This document shows, piece by piece, positions 1-8,917 of a stretch of DNA of 64,000 bases. The notes under the pieces are model-generated. The model saw only the letters and a list, made by a program, of their open reading frames with translations, had not been told where the DNA came from and did no database searches. The position numbers were made by a program, and so were the translations under genes. Within the stretch, counting starts at the first letter, position 1. Each line of letters starts with the position of its first letter. The stretch comes from Streptomyces sp. NBC_01224 (GTDB lineage Bacteria > Actinomycetota > Actinomycetes > Streptomycetales > Streptomycetaceae), in NCBI RefSeq assembly GCF_036002945.1, contig NZ_CP108529.1, positions 5,947,001 through 6,011,000 of the forward strand. The letters are read 5' to 3'.

Positions 1-1356
1 GCCGCCAAGGACGCCTATGCCACCTGGGGCACGTCCTCGCTGGCCGCCCGCACCGCGGTCCTCTTTCGCTACCGCGCGCTGCTCGACGCCCACCGGGACG
101 AGATTGCCGCGCTGATCACCGCCGAGCACGGCAAGGTGCACTCGGACGCGCTGGGCGAGGTCGCCCGCGGTCTGGAGATCGTCGAGCTGGCCTGCGGCAT
201 CACCACCCAGCTCAAGGGCGAGCTGTCCACCCAGGTCTCCAGCCGGGTCGACGTCTCCTCCATCCGTCAGTCGCTCGGTGTCGTCGCCGGTATCACCCCG
301 TTCAACTTCCCGGCCATGGTGCCGATGTGGATGTTCCCGCTCGCCATCGCCTGCGGAAACACCTTTGTGCTGAAGCCCAGCGAGAAGGACCCGTCGGCCG
401 CCAACCTGCTGGCCGAGTTGGCCGCCGAGGCCGGTCTGCCGGACGGTGTGCTGAACGTCCTGCACGGCGACAAGGTCGCCGTCGACGGCCTGCTCAGCCA
501 CCCCGACGTGGCCGCGGTCTCCTTCGTCGGCTCCACCCCGATCGCCCGCTACATCCACGCCACCGCCTCCGCCAACGGCAAGCGCGTCCAGGCACTCGGC
601 GGCGCGAAGAACCACATGCTGGTGCTGCCGGACGCGGACCTCGACGCCGCGGCAGATGCCGCCGTCTCCGCCGCGTACGGCTCCGCCGGTGAGCGCTGCA
701 TGGCGATCTCCGCGGTCGTCGCGGTCGGCTCCATCGCCGACGAGCTCGTCGCCAAGATCAAGGAGCGCGCCGAGAAGATCAAGATCGGCCCCGGCAACGA
801 CCCGACGTCCGAGATGGGCCCGCTGATCACCGCCGCCCACCGCGACAAGGTCGCCTCCTACGTCAAGGGCGCGGCCGCCCAGGGCGCCGACGTCGTCCTC
901 GACGGCACCGGTTTCACCGTCGAGGGCTTCGAGGACGGCCACTGGATCGGCCTCTCCCTCCTCGACAACGTGTCCACCGACTCGGACGCGTACAAGGACG
1001 AGATCTTCGGCCCGGTCCTGTGCGTTCTGCGCACCGAGACGTACGAAGAGGGCGTCGCCCTCATGAACGCCTCGCCGTTCGGCAACGGCACCGCGATCTT
1101 CACCCGTGACGGCGGCGCTGCCCGCCGCTTCCAGCTGGAGATCGAGGCCGGCATGGTCGGCGTCAACGTGCCGATCCCGGTGCCGGTCGGCTACCACTCC
1201 TTCGGTGGCTGGAAGGACTCCCTCTTCGGCGACCACCACATCTACGGCAACGACGGCGTGCACTTCTACACCCGCGGCAAGGTCGTCACCACCCGCTGGC
1301 CGGACCCGGCCGACGCCCCGGCGGGCGTGGACCTGGGCTTCCCGCGCAACCACTGA
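1..1356 (+). CDS. mmsA: Methylmalonate-semialdehyde dehydrogenase (CoA-acylating), 5' end outside window
   Basis: The frame is open from the first base, so the gene begins upstream of the window. The 451 visible residues are about 50 short of the usual 500-residue family length. It belongs to the NAD-dependent aldehyde dehydrogenase superfamily and matches MmsA/IolA, which converts methylmalonate or malonate semialdehyde to propionyl- or acetyl-CoA in valine, thymine and myo-inositol breakdown. Visible hallmarks are the ITPFNFPAMVPMWMFP stretch, NAD-site residues around LKPSEKDPS, and the catalytic cysteine in SAGERCMAIS (codon 233 of the fragment). The C-terminal KDSLFGDHHIYG is typical of this subfamily. 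A strong hairpin follows the stop, so this is probably the last gene of its transcript. Confidence 0.95.
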   Translation, partial: AAKDAYATWGTSSLAARTAVLFRYRALLDAHRDEIAALITAEHGKVHSDALGEVARGLEIVELACGITTQLKGELSTQVSSRVDVSSIRQSLGVVAGITPFNFPAMVPMWMFPLAIACGNTFVLKPSEKDPSAANLLAELAAEAGLPDGVLNVLHGDKVAVDGLLSHPDVAAVSFVGSTPIARYIHATASANGKRVQALGGAKNHMLVLPDADLDAAADAAVSAAYGSAGERCMAISAVVAVGSIADELVAKIKERAEKIKIGPGNDPTSEMGPLITAAHRDKVASYVKGAAAQGADVVLDGTGFTVEGFEDGHWIGLSLLDNVSTDSDAYKDEIFGPVLCVLRTETYEEGVALMNASPFGNGTAIFTRDGGAARRFQLEIEAGMVGVNVPIPVPVGYHSFGGWKDSLFGDHHIYGNDGVHFYTRGKVVTTRWPDPADAPAGVDLGFPRNH

Positions 1357-1376
1357 CTCCACTGCCCTTCTGCACC

Positions 1377-1413
1377 GACGGCCCGTACGGAAGCTGTATC
1401 CGTACGGGCCGTC
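1377..1413 (+). terminator. Strong hairpin after mmsA
   Basis: A perfect 15-bp stem (1377-1391 with 1399-1413) encloses a 7-nt loop, 20 bases after the mmsA stop. There is no T-run after it, as is usual for Streptomyces terminators. Confidence 0.85.
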
Positions 1414-1631
1414 GCCATGCCCGCAGCACCCCCGCGCTGACGCGTTGCCGACTCCGGGGACACATGCCCGTACCGCCGTTCCGACGGCGCTGGACTGCTC
1501 TCGTGCTTGTCGACCGGAATGGAGCAGGCACCCACGAAGCGCGGTACGGGGGGCTCTTGCGGAGGCTCGAACTGTCGGAGGCGATGGCAGTGAGTGCGGT
1601 GGACGAACGCCCTTCGGGGCCCGGCGCGCCC

Positions 1632-2054
1632 TCACATGCGCCGCAGGCCCACGTACTGGAGTGCACCCATGGCCGCCACGACCAGGCCCTGGAACACGAT
1701 CCAGCCGTTGCCGATTCCCGTCGCGGTCAGTGCGTCCACGGCGACAGCCGCGACGCCGGCCACGGCCCAGGCCACGTTCAGGGTGATGATGACGGCGACC
1801 GCGCCGCGATTGATGCTCTCCTGGCGGGAGACGACCAGCACCCACAGGGCGTACACGGTGAGGAACACGCCCACCGGGTACTGCACCGAGAGGCGCACGC
1901 CGAGGAACGAGTCCAGGACCGTGGCGAGTGCGAGGTATCCGATGCCGTTCGCACCGGTCAGGATCACGTCCGCCAGGAGGGCGAATCGGAGAAGGCTGTC
2001 GGAACGGGCGACGCCCGTCGCCGGGACCGTACCAGCGTTCTGGGACGACATCAT
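1632..2054 (-). CDS. Small four-helix integral membrane protein
   Basis: The 140-residue protein has four predicted membrane helices (roughly residues 22-45, 60-78, 88-110 and 117-138) separated by short loops. No catalytic motif is seen. It starts inside the stop codon of the upstream regulator gene (ATGA overlap at 2051-2054), so the two are translationally coupled. It is therefore probably the direct target or partner of that XRE-type regulator. Such regulator/small-membrane-protein pairs are common in Streptomyces, often with DoxX-like or SPW-type proteins, but I cannot assign a precise family. The function is unknown. Confidence 0.75.
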   Translation of the reverse strand: MMSSQNAGTVPATGVARSDSLLRFALLADVILTGANGIGYLALATVLDSFLGVRLSVQYPVGVFLTVYALWVLVVSRQESINRGAVAVIITLNVAWAVAGVAAVAVDALTATGIGNGWIVFQGLVVAAMGALQYVGLRRM

Positions 2055-3019
2055 GAGGTCTTCCTTTCGTTGTCATGCTGCTGACCTGGAGGTGTGTGTT
2101 GAGTGGGCCCGGAGGTGCTCCCGGCATCGGGGAACACCGGGGCGGGCGAACCGAGGAGGAACCGGGTCTCGGTATTCGCCGGCAGGAACGATTCGAGCGC
2201 GATGCCGCTCAGCGGACCGGACGGAAGATCGGAGAAGAGGGTGCCGGGGCGCTCGCCGAACGAGGTGACGATGTGGAAGAAGGTCAACAGGTGCCCCTCC
2301 CGGTACAGTTCGATGGGCAGAAGCAGGCGGTCCGCCTCCCCGGATACGGCTGATTCGGCTTCCTCGGATTTGGCCAACTCGGCATCCTGCGCCGATGGAA
2401 GGCCCGCTATGGACGCTTCCAATTCCCGCAGGCGGCCGTCCCCGGTGATTGCGCTCCATCGCCGGAGCATTCGTATGACGTGGTATCTCACCTGCGGAAG
2501 ATTGGTCAGATGTGGCGCCAGCCCCTCCGGGTGCAGAATGATGCGGAGGAAATTGGCGGGCGTGAGGAGATGGGCGGCGACATCGCTCATCAGCATTTCC
2601 ATCGTGTGATTGAGAGCCACGATGTTCCAGCAGCTGTCGGTGACCATGGCCGGATACGGCTCATGGCCGGTCAGTACCTTCTCCAGAACCGGGCGAGCGT
2701 CGGCCGGCAACGGGGGGACGCTGTCGTACCAGCGCAGCCTTCCCGCCGCGGTCGCACGGGCGACGAGCTGCTGTCGTTGCGCGGGCGGCAGCCCGAGCGC
2801 CTGGGTGATGTGGAGAACCGTCTCGGCGTCGGGCGTCTGTTCGCAGGCCTCGATTCTCCTCAGATGGCTGAGGGAAAAGCCGGCCCGCTCGGCAAGTACC
2901 TGCTTGCTGAGCGATTTCTGGCGCCGCAGGTCACGCAGGAGCAGCCCCAGGACTCCGTCGTCTTCTGTGGAACGCATGCCCATACGGGGACGGTAATGAC
3001 CGGCGCGGGGCCACCTCAA
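2051..3019 (-). CDS. XRE-family regulator with MmyB-like ligand-binding domain
   Basis: An N-terminal Cro/C1-type helix-turn-helix (LGLLLRDLRRQKSLSKQVLA through SHLRRIEACEQTPDAETV) is followed by a domain of the MmyB-like ligand-binding type (GRLRWYDSVPPLPADARPVL, then MVTDSCWNIVALN). This domain organisation is frequent in Streptomyces regulators of small membrane or oxidoreductase genes. The TTG at 3019 has a GGGAGGTAA just upstream, although the spacing is tight. An ATG at 2983 has no clear ribosome site, so the N-terminus is uncertain by 12 residues. The stop overlaps the start of the following membrane-protein gene. It probably regulates that gene and itself. Confidence 0.85.
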   Translation of the reverse strand: MRWPRAGHYRPRMGMRSTEDDGVLGLLLRDLRRQKSLSKQVLAERAGFSLSHLRRIEACEQTPDAETVLHITQALGLPPAQRQQLVARATAAGRLRWYDSVPPLPADARPVLEKVLTGHEPYPAMVTDSCWNIVALNHTMEMLMSDVAAHLLTPANFLRIILHPEGLAPHLTNLPQVRYHVIRMLRRWSAITGDGRLRELEASIAGLPSAQDAELAKSEEAESAVSGEADRLLLPIELYREGHLLTFFHIVTSFGERPGTLFSDLPSGPLSGIALESFLPANTETRFLLGSPAPVFPDAGSTSGPTQHTPPGQQHDNERKTS

Positions 3020-3092
3020 TTACCTCCCAGGTAATGCTCGAAGGGGCTGCACCGGCTCGCGGGGCGTGCCAGGGCCCGTCCGCCCCAGCCGG

Positions 3093-3125
3093 AAAAGGGG
3101 AGCCGCGAAAGCAGCTCCCCTTCTC
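3093..3125 (-). terminator. Rho-independent terminator of the VC0807-like gene
   Basis: A GC stem (3097-3103 with 3114-3120) is flanked by AAAA on the left and TTCT on the right. Read on the minus strand the stem is followed by TTTT, 14 bases beyond the stop of the gene at 3139-3867. Confidence 0.8.
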
Positions 3126-3138
3126 CGGCCTCACCATG

Positions 3139-3867
3139 TCAACGCGTACCGTCCGCGGTCCTCTCGGCACCGACCGCCTCGGCGATCATCCGTTGCATCG
3201 GAACAGCGCCCACCCGCCCCGAGACCAGGAACGCGGACACCATCGTCGCGACCATGATCACTGTGCCGAGCCACACCATCGTCCCGACCGGCACGGTGTA
3301 CGCCCCCACGGCCCGCACCACGCACTCACCCAGCAGCGCCGCACCCCACACCGCCGAGAAGCGCATCTCCGCCCGCCGGAACGCCGCCGACTCCGCCAAG
3401 AGCCGCTGCCAGGCGGTGTCCTTGGCCGCATCGCCCTTGGTCAGCCACGGCCGCACCCCCGCGCTCATCATCGGCTGTCCCTTCAGCGCGGTCACCAGAA
3501 TGACGATCCCGATGATGCTGCTCACCCCGCTGTCCTTGGCGAGCATCAGCCGCGGGTCACCGACCACCAGACTCGTCAGCAGCCCGACCACGTTGACCGT
3601 CACCATCAGCCCCGCCAGCCCGTTGAGCCGGCGCTTTTGGACGACACCCCACACGGTGCGCACGGCCGGCACCACGCTGCTCCAGGCCAGCGCGGCGAAG
3701 GCACCCATGCCCGCCGCCTTCAACGCGTAGTACGAGACGAGCGGCACCCCCACATCCACGAGCAGCGGCATCATGCTGTCCAGCAGCGCCTTGCGCGGAG
3801 CGAACGGGGCGGCGGCGACCGGAGCATCTGCGACAGGGGCGGTGGCTGTGGCGGCCGGGCTGGTCAT
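3139..3867 (-). CDS. VC0807-family integral membrane protein
   Basis: The 242-residue protein has an Ala/Pro-rich cytoplasmic lead of about 30 residues and then about six hydrophobic segments. The central pattern KRRLNGLAGLMVTVNVVG followed by DPRLMLAKDS and the late TAWQRLLAESAAFRR segment match the VC0807 family, which is widespread in actinobacteria and without an established function. It stands alone between a terminator and a divergent gene. The start ATG is preceded by GGAAGAGGAACCC, an adequate ribosome site. No transporter or enzyme motif is visible. Confidence 0.75.
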   Translation of the reverse strand: MTSPAATATAPVADAPVAAAPFAPRKALLDSMMPLLVDVGVPLVSYYALKAAGMGAFAALAWSSVVPAVRTVWGVVQKRRLNGLAGLMVTVNVVGLLTSLVVGDPRLMLAKDSGVSSIIGIVILVTALKGQPMMSAGVRPWLTKGDAAKDTAWQRLLAESAAFRRAEMRFSAVWGAALLGECVVRAVGAYTVPVGTMVWLGTVIMVATMVSAFLVSGRVGAVPMQRMIAEAVGAERTADGTR

Positions 3868-4097
3868 GGCGGGTTCCTCTTCCGTATCGACGGGCGCCTT
3901 CGCGGCCCCGCTCTCGATACGTACAGACTGGCCGCCGGAGCCCGGTGCCCGGCAGAGCCGCGTGTACCGAGGTCCGTATGACGAATGTCAGCCTCTGCCG
4001 GTGACAGCGGCTGCTCACCGCTCGAAGGAGGCCGGGGGGCTCCGACGTACCCGAAACTCGCTCGCCGCGCCGGTCGAACCGGTGCTGTGATGAGGTC

Positions 4098-4703
4098 ATG
4101 ACCGTCCCGACCAGGCCACAGCACGAGATCCGCGCCCAGTACACGGATACGACCGTCACCGTCTATCAGGCGTACGCCCCGTTCATCGGTCTTCCGGCCG
4201 TGCGCGACGGGCGCTTCCCGGAAGTCTGGAAGCGCGACCGCATGACATGGATCAAGCCGAGCTTCCTGTGGATGATGTACCGCTGCGGCTGGGCCACGAA
4301 GGAGGGCCAGGAGACCGTCCTGGCCGTCGAGATCACCCGTGAGGGCTTCGACTGGGCCCTTGCGAACTCCGAACTCTCGCATTACGTAAGGGGAGTTCAC
4401 CCCGACCGTGCCGCCTGGCAGCGCAACCTGCGCCGGAGCCCGGCCCGTGTCCAGTGGGACCCCGAGCGCGACCTCCGCCTGGACCGGCTTCCGTACCGTT
4501 CCCTCCAGCTCGGGCTCTGCGGTGAAGCGGCGCGGCGATACGCGGACGAGTGGACGGTGTCGATCCGTGACGTCACCCCGCTCGCCCGGCAGATCCACGA
4601 ACTGGTGCGGGCCGGGCGGCTCGACGACGCGGCGGAACTCCTGCCGCGGGAGTCCCCGTACCCGTCGGCCGGCGCCGGGCTCCCGGCGGGGGCGACAGCC
4701 TGA
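4098..4703 (+). CDS. DUF4291 family protein
   Basis: The 201-residue soluble protein carries the family hallmarks near its N-terminus: EIRAQYTDTTVTVYQAY, then FPEVWKRDRMTWIKPSFLWM and the CGWA stretch. These match DUF4291, found in bacteria and fungi with no demonstrated biochemical role. The conserved basic, aromatic and Asp residues suggest an enzyme or nucleotide-binding protein, but this is inference. It appears monocistronic. The following gene is a membrane protein with its own spacing of about 60 bases. Confidence 0.85.
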   Translation: MTVPTRPQHEIRAQYTDTTVTVYQAYAPFIGLPAVRDGRFPEVWKRDRMTWIKPSFLWMMYRCGWATKEGQETVLAVEITREGFDWALANSELSHYVRGVHPDRAAWQRNLRRSPARVQWDPERDLRLDRLPYRSLQLGLCGEAARRYADEWTVSIRDVTPLARQIHELVRAGRLDDAAELLPRESPYPSAGAGLPAGATA

Positions 4704-4766
4704 CCCGTGACCCGGGCAAAAGAGTTAATGCCCTATAAGGGATATACCTGGCGTTACGCTCCGCGC

Positions 4767-5489
4767 ATGACCCACCATGCCATCCCCCTGGCGGCATCCG
4801 GCCTGAAGATCGACTGGGCCAGGATGCCGACGTACAACACGATCATGGCGGTGGCCGCCGGTGCCGGGCTGTTGCTCGTGGTGGCGCTGGGGCGTCAGCT
4901 CCTCGCGTCCGAGCGCATCATCACCCCCGACGGCTGGGTGCTGGCGTTCGGGGCCGTCGGCTTCACTCTCGTCACCACCGGCCTCCATATGACCCTGACC
5001 TGGCCGCTCGCCGGACAGGGCTTCCCGTTCGACAACGTCATCTTCGGCGAGCCGGCACTCGCCTTCGGCGTCTTTCTGCTGGCCGCGTCCTTCTACCTCT
5101 GGAAACGCGGCGCCGAACTCAACAGCGCCGACCGCATCGTCCGCACGGCCCGCGTCGCCTCGCCCATCTCCGTCTTCGTGTTCGGCCTCGGGCTCGCCTG
5201 CTTCGGGATCGCCGCCGCGGGCTGGAAATACACCCTCTTCGCCGCGCCGCCCGAGGAACCCATCTCCGGAGAATTCGCGAAGTGGCCGATGGTGGAAGCG
5301 AGCTTCATGTCCGGGCTGTACGTCCTCGTGGGCATCGGCGCGCTCCTCTTCCCGTTCGCGCTGCACCGGCCCAAGAGCTGGATGGCTCCAGTCATCGGAG
5401 TCGTCTGGGGTCTGGCCGGACTGGCGTTCCTGCTCTTCGGCGGGCTCAACTACTTCACCCACATCGGCCTCATCGTCAACACCATGTGA
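4767..5489 (+). CDS. DUF981 family six-helix membrane protein
   Basis: I place the start at the ATG giving MTHHAIPLAASGLKIDW. An ATG 39 bases upstream is possible but would include an AT-rich, promoter-like tract (TATAAGG, GATATAC). The 240-residue product has six predicted membrane helices and conserved DUF981 features such as TTGLHMTLTWPL, GEPALAFGV and the C-terminal GGLNYFTHIG. DUF981 proteins are bacterial inner-membrane proteins of unknown role. The gene ends 5 bases from the convergent P-loop gene. Confidence 0.8.
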   Translation: MTHHAIPLAASGLKIDWARMPTYNTIMAVAAGAGLLLVVALGRQLLASERIITPDGWVLAFGAVGFTLVTTGLHMTLTWPLAGQGFPFDNVIFGEPALAFGVFLLAASFYLWKRGAELNSADRIVRTARVASPISVFVFGLGLACFGIAAAGWKYTLFAAPPEEPISGEFAKWPMVEASFMSGLYVLVGIGALLFPFALHRPKSWMAPVIGVVWGLAGLAFLLFGGLNYFTHIGLIVNTM

Positions 5490-5494
5490 GTCAC

Positions 5495-6067
5495 TCAGGA
5501 CCACGGTGGGCCCGGTCGGACGGCCGGGTCCACCGGGTCCCCCCACCCCGTGGCGGCCACCACCTCGCGCGCGATGTCCGTCACCTTCCGCCCGTCCGTC
5601 GCCACCCGGACCGTGTCCGCCGGTGCATGCTCGTCCAGGAGACGGGCCTTGCGGACGCTGTTCGCCACCTCACGGTCCAGTTCCGAGCCGATCTCGCGTC
5701 CCGAGAGCCGGCCGTACGTCGTGGCATCGGAGGCGGTGAGCAGGATGCGGACGATCCGTACATCCGCACCCATCGCACGCTCGAACATCACCGCCGACTC
5801 CGGCAGCACGCTCACCGTGTTCGTATAGATCAGACGCCGGTAGCCGAGTTCCGCGAAGTTGGACCAGACCGCCGTCAGATTGCGCTCGGTGATCCCCGCG
5901 CGGTGCGGATCGCCCTCCGGCGCCGGATGGACCTGGCCCATCAGATCGCCCTCCACGACCGCGTGCGCCGCCTCGACGGCCCGCAGTTGCGCCGAAACCT
6001 CCCAGGCCACGGTCGACTTGCCTACGCCCGCGCGCCCGCCGATGAGCAGTACCTCTGCGTGATTCAT
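5495..6067 (-). CDS. P-loop NTPase, small-molecule kinase-like
   Basis: A Walker A motif GGRAGVGKST lies within the first 20 residues, followed by VVEGDLMGQVHP, resembling the substrate and lid region of small kinases (AAA_33, chloramphenicol-phosphotransferase-like). The rest is an alpha/beta domain with an Arg-rich lid segment (TYGRLSGREIGSELDR). I chose the ATG before NHAEVLLIGG. A GTG 21 bases upstream is equally open, and neither has a good ribosome site. It probably phosphorylates a small metabolite, but the substrate cannot be read from the sequence. The N-terminal half is more confidently assigned than the C-terminal half. Confidence 0.7.
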   Translation of the reverse strand: MNHAEVLLIGGRAGVGKSTVAWEVSAQLRAVEAAHAVVEGDLMGQVHPAPEGDPHRAGITERNLTAVWSNFAELGYRRLIYTNTVSVLPESAVMFERAMGADVRIVRILLTASDATTYGRLSGREIGSELDREVANSVRKARLLDEHAPADTVRVATDGRKVTDIAREVVAATGWGDPVDPAVRPGPPWS

Positions 6068-6256
6068 GTCGGCAGGGTGCCAGCCCACGAGAGCTCACGC
6101 GATCCGATTGCGCGGCCGTGTCGAACGCGCCCGCCCGAACGGCGCGGCATACCGCGCATGGAGTACGGCGGGGTGTGCCGTACGCCGCAAGAAGGCCGGA
6201 GAGTTCCTCCTGGCGGTTGCCCGTGCACCGCGACTGTCGGCTTAGGGTCGTGAACC

Positions 6257-8917
6257 ATGGAGACCCCTATTGCGCGTACGTCCCGGTGGCGGGGACTGCT
6301 GCCCCGCAAACGCGGCCGGTGGGCCGCGGGCCTCGCGGCGTTCGTCGTGCTGGCCGGTGCGGGCACCTGGACCGCCACTGCCGACGACGGCGGGCCCGCC
6401 GTGCACCGCCAGGACCGGATGATGCGCGTGGACGGCGTGTCCATCGACACCTCCTACTTCACCACCGGGGGCACGCAGCGCAGGCCCGCCGTGCTGATCG
6501 GGCACGGATTCGGCGGCAGCAAGAACGATGTACGGGCGCAGGCCGAACAACTGGCCGGTGCCGGGTACGCCGTGCTGACCTGGTCCGCCCGCGGGTTCGG
6601 GAAGTCGGGCGGGGAGATCGCACTCAACGCCCCCGACCGGGAGGTCAAGGACGTGTCCCGGCTGATCGACTGGCTGGCGGACCGGCCCGAGGTGGAGCTC
6701 GACGCCAAGGGCGACCCCCGGGTCGGGGTCACCGGGGCCTCCTACGGCGGAGCCGTCTCGCTCCTCGCCGCCGGGTACGACAAGCGCGTCGATGCCATCG
6801 CACCGCAGATCACCTACTGGAACCTGGCCGACGCCCTCTTCCCCGACGGGGTCTTCAAGAAGCTCTGGGCCGGAATCTTCGTCACCACCGGTGGCGGCTG
6901 CCAGAAGTTCGAGAAGCAGCTCTGCGACATGTACGAACGGGTCGCCGTCAGCGGGAAGCCGGACGCCGCCGCGCGAGCGCTGCTGACCGAGCGTTCCCCG
7001 AGCGCCGTCGCCGACCGGATCAAGGTGCCCGCGCTCATCGTGCAGGGGCAGTCCGACTCCCTCTTCCCGCTCGGCCAGGCCGACGCCATGGCCGAGGCGA
7101 TAAGAGGCAACGGTGCGCCGGTCGCCGTCGACTGGATCGCCGGTGGGCACGACGGCGGTGACCTGGAGACCGACCGGGTGCGGCAGCGGATCGGCGGATG
7201 GTTCGACCGGTATCTGAAGGGCGACAAGGGCGCCGACACCGGGCCCGGCTTCCGCGTCACCCGGACCGGAGGTATCGACTCCACCGACGGGGCCGCCCTC
7301 ACGCGTGGGGCGAGCAGCGATACGTATCCGGGGCTGAGCAGCGGAGGAGAAACGATCGACCTCGGGCGCCGGACGCAGACGTTCCGTAACCCGGCCGGCG
7401 CCAACCCGCCCGCCATCTCGGCCGTTCCCGGCGTCGGCGGCGGTCTCTCCCAGCTGTCGTCCCTCGGCGTCGGCCTCTCGATCGACTTCCCCGGGCAGTA
7501 CGCCCGCTTCGACTCGGCCCCGCTGGACAAGTCCCTGCACGTCACCGGCTCACCGACCGTGCGGGTCGTCGTCGATGCGGAACGGGGCGACGCCGTGCTG
7601 TTCGGGAAGGTGTACGACGTGTCGCCGGACGGCAAGCGGCAGGTGCTGCCCTCCGAGCTGGTCGCACCCTTCCGGATTCCGCAGTCCCAGCAGGGCAAGG
7701 GCGTGCAGCTGACGCTCCCCGCCATCGACCACCAATTCGACGCAGGACACCGGCTCCGCCTGGTCCTCTCCGCCACCGACCTCGGCTACGCCTCACCGGC
7801 CGAGCCGACGACGTACAAGGTGACCGCCGCCGGCCCGCTGAACGTCCCCACCGCCCCGGCCCTGAAGACCGCAGCGGCCACCCTGCCCTGGTGGACCTGG
7901 GGGCTCCCGGCCGCCGCTGTCGTGATCGCCGCCCTGCTGCTGCTCACCGCCCGCCGCCGCACCGCGACCCCCGCACCCGATCCGACGCTCGCCGGGGTGC
8001 CTCTCCAGATCACCGGCCTGTCGAAGAAGTACGCCAGGTCCGCCGACAGGTATGCCGTGAAGGAACTGTCCTTCCGGGTCGAGAAGGGGCAGGTGCTCGG
8101 CCTCCTCGGACCCAACGGCGCGGGCAAGACCACCACCCTGCGCATGCTGATGGGGCTCATCACGCCCGACGACGGCGAGATCCGCGTCTTCGGGCAGGCC
8201 ATCCGGCCGGGAGCGCCCGTGCTGTCCCGCGTCGGCTCGTTCGTCGAAGGAGCCGGCTTCCTGCCGCACCTGTCCGGGCGCGCCAACCTGGAGCTGTACT
8301 GGCAGGCCACAGGGCGGCCCGCCGAGGACGCGTACATCGAGGAGGCCCTGGAGATCGCCGGGCTCGGCGACGCGCTGGCCCGCGCCGTCCGTACGTACTC
8401 GCAAGGCATGCGGCAACGGCTCGCCATCGCCCAGGCCATGCTCGGCATGCCGGACCTGCTCATCCTCGACGAACCGACCAACGGACTCGACCCGCCCCAG
8501 ATCCGCGAGATGCGCGACGTGATGATCCGGTACGCGGCCGGGGGCCGGACCGTCATCGTCTCCAGCCACCTCCTCTCCGAGGTCGAACAGTCCTGCACCC
8601 ACCTCGTGGTCATGGACCGCGGCCGGCTCGTCCAGGCGGGCCCGGTCGCCGAGATCACCGGCTCCGGCGACATGCTGCTCGTCACCAGCGCGCAGGACGT
8701 GGCCGAACCCCTTGTGGGCAAGGTCGCCGCACTGCCGGGGATCGGCTCGGCCGTCCGTACGGACGACGGCCGCGGACTGCTCGTACGGCTCGACGGCGCC
8801 ACCTCGTCCGAGCTGATCGCCGAACTGGTGCGGCTGGACATGCCGTTGACCGGTGCCGGGCCGCATCGCCGCCTGGAGGACGCGTTCCTCACCCTGATCT
8901 CCGGAGGCTCCGCATGA
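6257..8917 (+). CDS. Fusion of CocE/X-Pro-type alpha/beta hydrolase with ABC transporter ATPase
   Basis: The 886-residue protein joins two normally separate proteins. An N-terminal basic segment and hydrophobic helix (residues 20-42) lead into an S15/CocE-like alpha/beta hydrolase with nucleophile motif GASYGG (Ser162) and candidate acid/base in QSDSLF and GGHDGG. A beta-rich X-Pro-peptidase C-terminal domain follows (about 370-530). A second membrane helix (about 545-567) then crosses to a cytoplasmic ABC ATPase with Walker A GPNGAGKTTT (about 617), signature YSQGMRQRL and Walker B LLILDEPTNGLD. Predicted topology is an extracytoplasmic hydrolase and an intracellular ATPase. The stop overlaps the start of the permease gene, so the pair should form one exporter. 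Substrate is unknown. Confidence 0.85.
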   Translation: METPIARTSRWRGLLPRKRGRWAAGLAAFVVLAGAGTWTATADDGGPAVHRQDRMMRVDGVSIDTSYFTTGGTQRRPAVLIGHGFGGSKNDVRAQAEQLAGAGYAVLTWSARGFGKSGGEIALNAPDREVKDVSRLIDWLADRPEVELDAKGDPRVGVTGASYGGAVSLLAAGYDKRVDAIAPQITYWNLADALFPDGVFKKLWAGIFVTTGGGCQKFEKQLCDMYERVAVSGKPDAAARALLTERSPSAVADRIKVPALIVQGQSDSLFPLGQADAMAEAIRGNGAPVAVDWIAGGHDGGDLETDRVRQRIGGWFDRYLKGDKGADTGPGFRVTRTGGIDSTDGAALTRGASSDTYPGLSSGGETIDLGRRTQTFRNPAGANPPAISAVPGVGGGLSQLSSLGVGLSIDFPGQYARFDSAPLDKSLHVTGSPTVRVVVDAERGDAVLFGKVYDVSPDGKRQVLPSELVAPFRIPQSQQGKGVQLTLPAIDHQFDAGHRLRLVLSATDLGYASPAEPTTYKVTAAGPLNVPTAPALKTAAATLPWWTWGLPAAAVVIAALLLLTARRRTATPAPDPTLAGVPLQITGLSKKYARSADRYAVKELSFRVEKGQVLGLLGPNGAGKTTTLRMLMGLITPDDGEIRVFGQAIRPGAPVLSRVGSFVEGAGFLPHLSGRANLELYWQATGRPAEDAYIEEALEIAGLGDALARAVRTYSQGMRQRLAIAQAMLGMPDLLILDEPTNGLDPPQIREMRDVMIRYAAGGRTVIVSSHLLSEVEQSCTHLVVMDRGRLVQAGPVAEITGSGDMLLVTSAQDVAEPLVGKVAALPGIGSAVRTDDGRGLLVRLDGATSSELIAELVRLDMPLTGAGPHRRLEDAFLTLISGGSA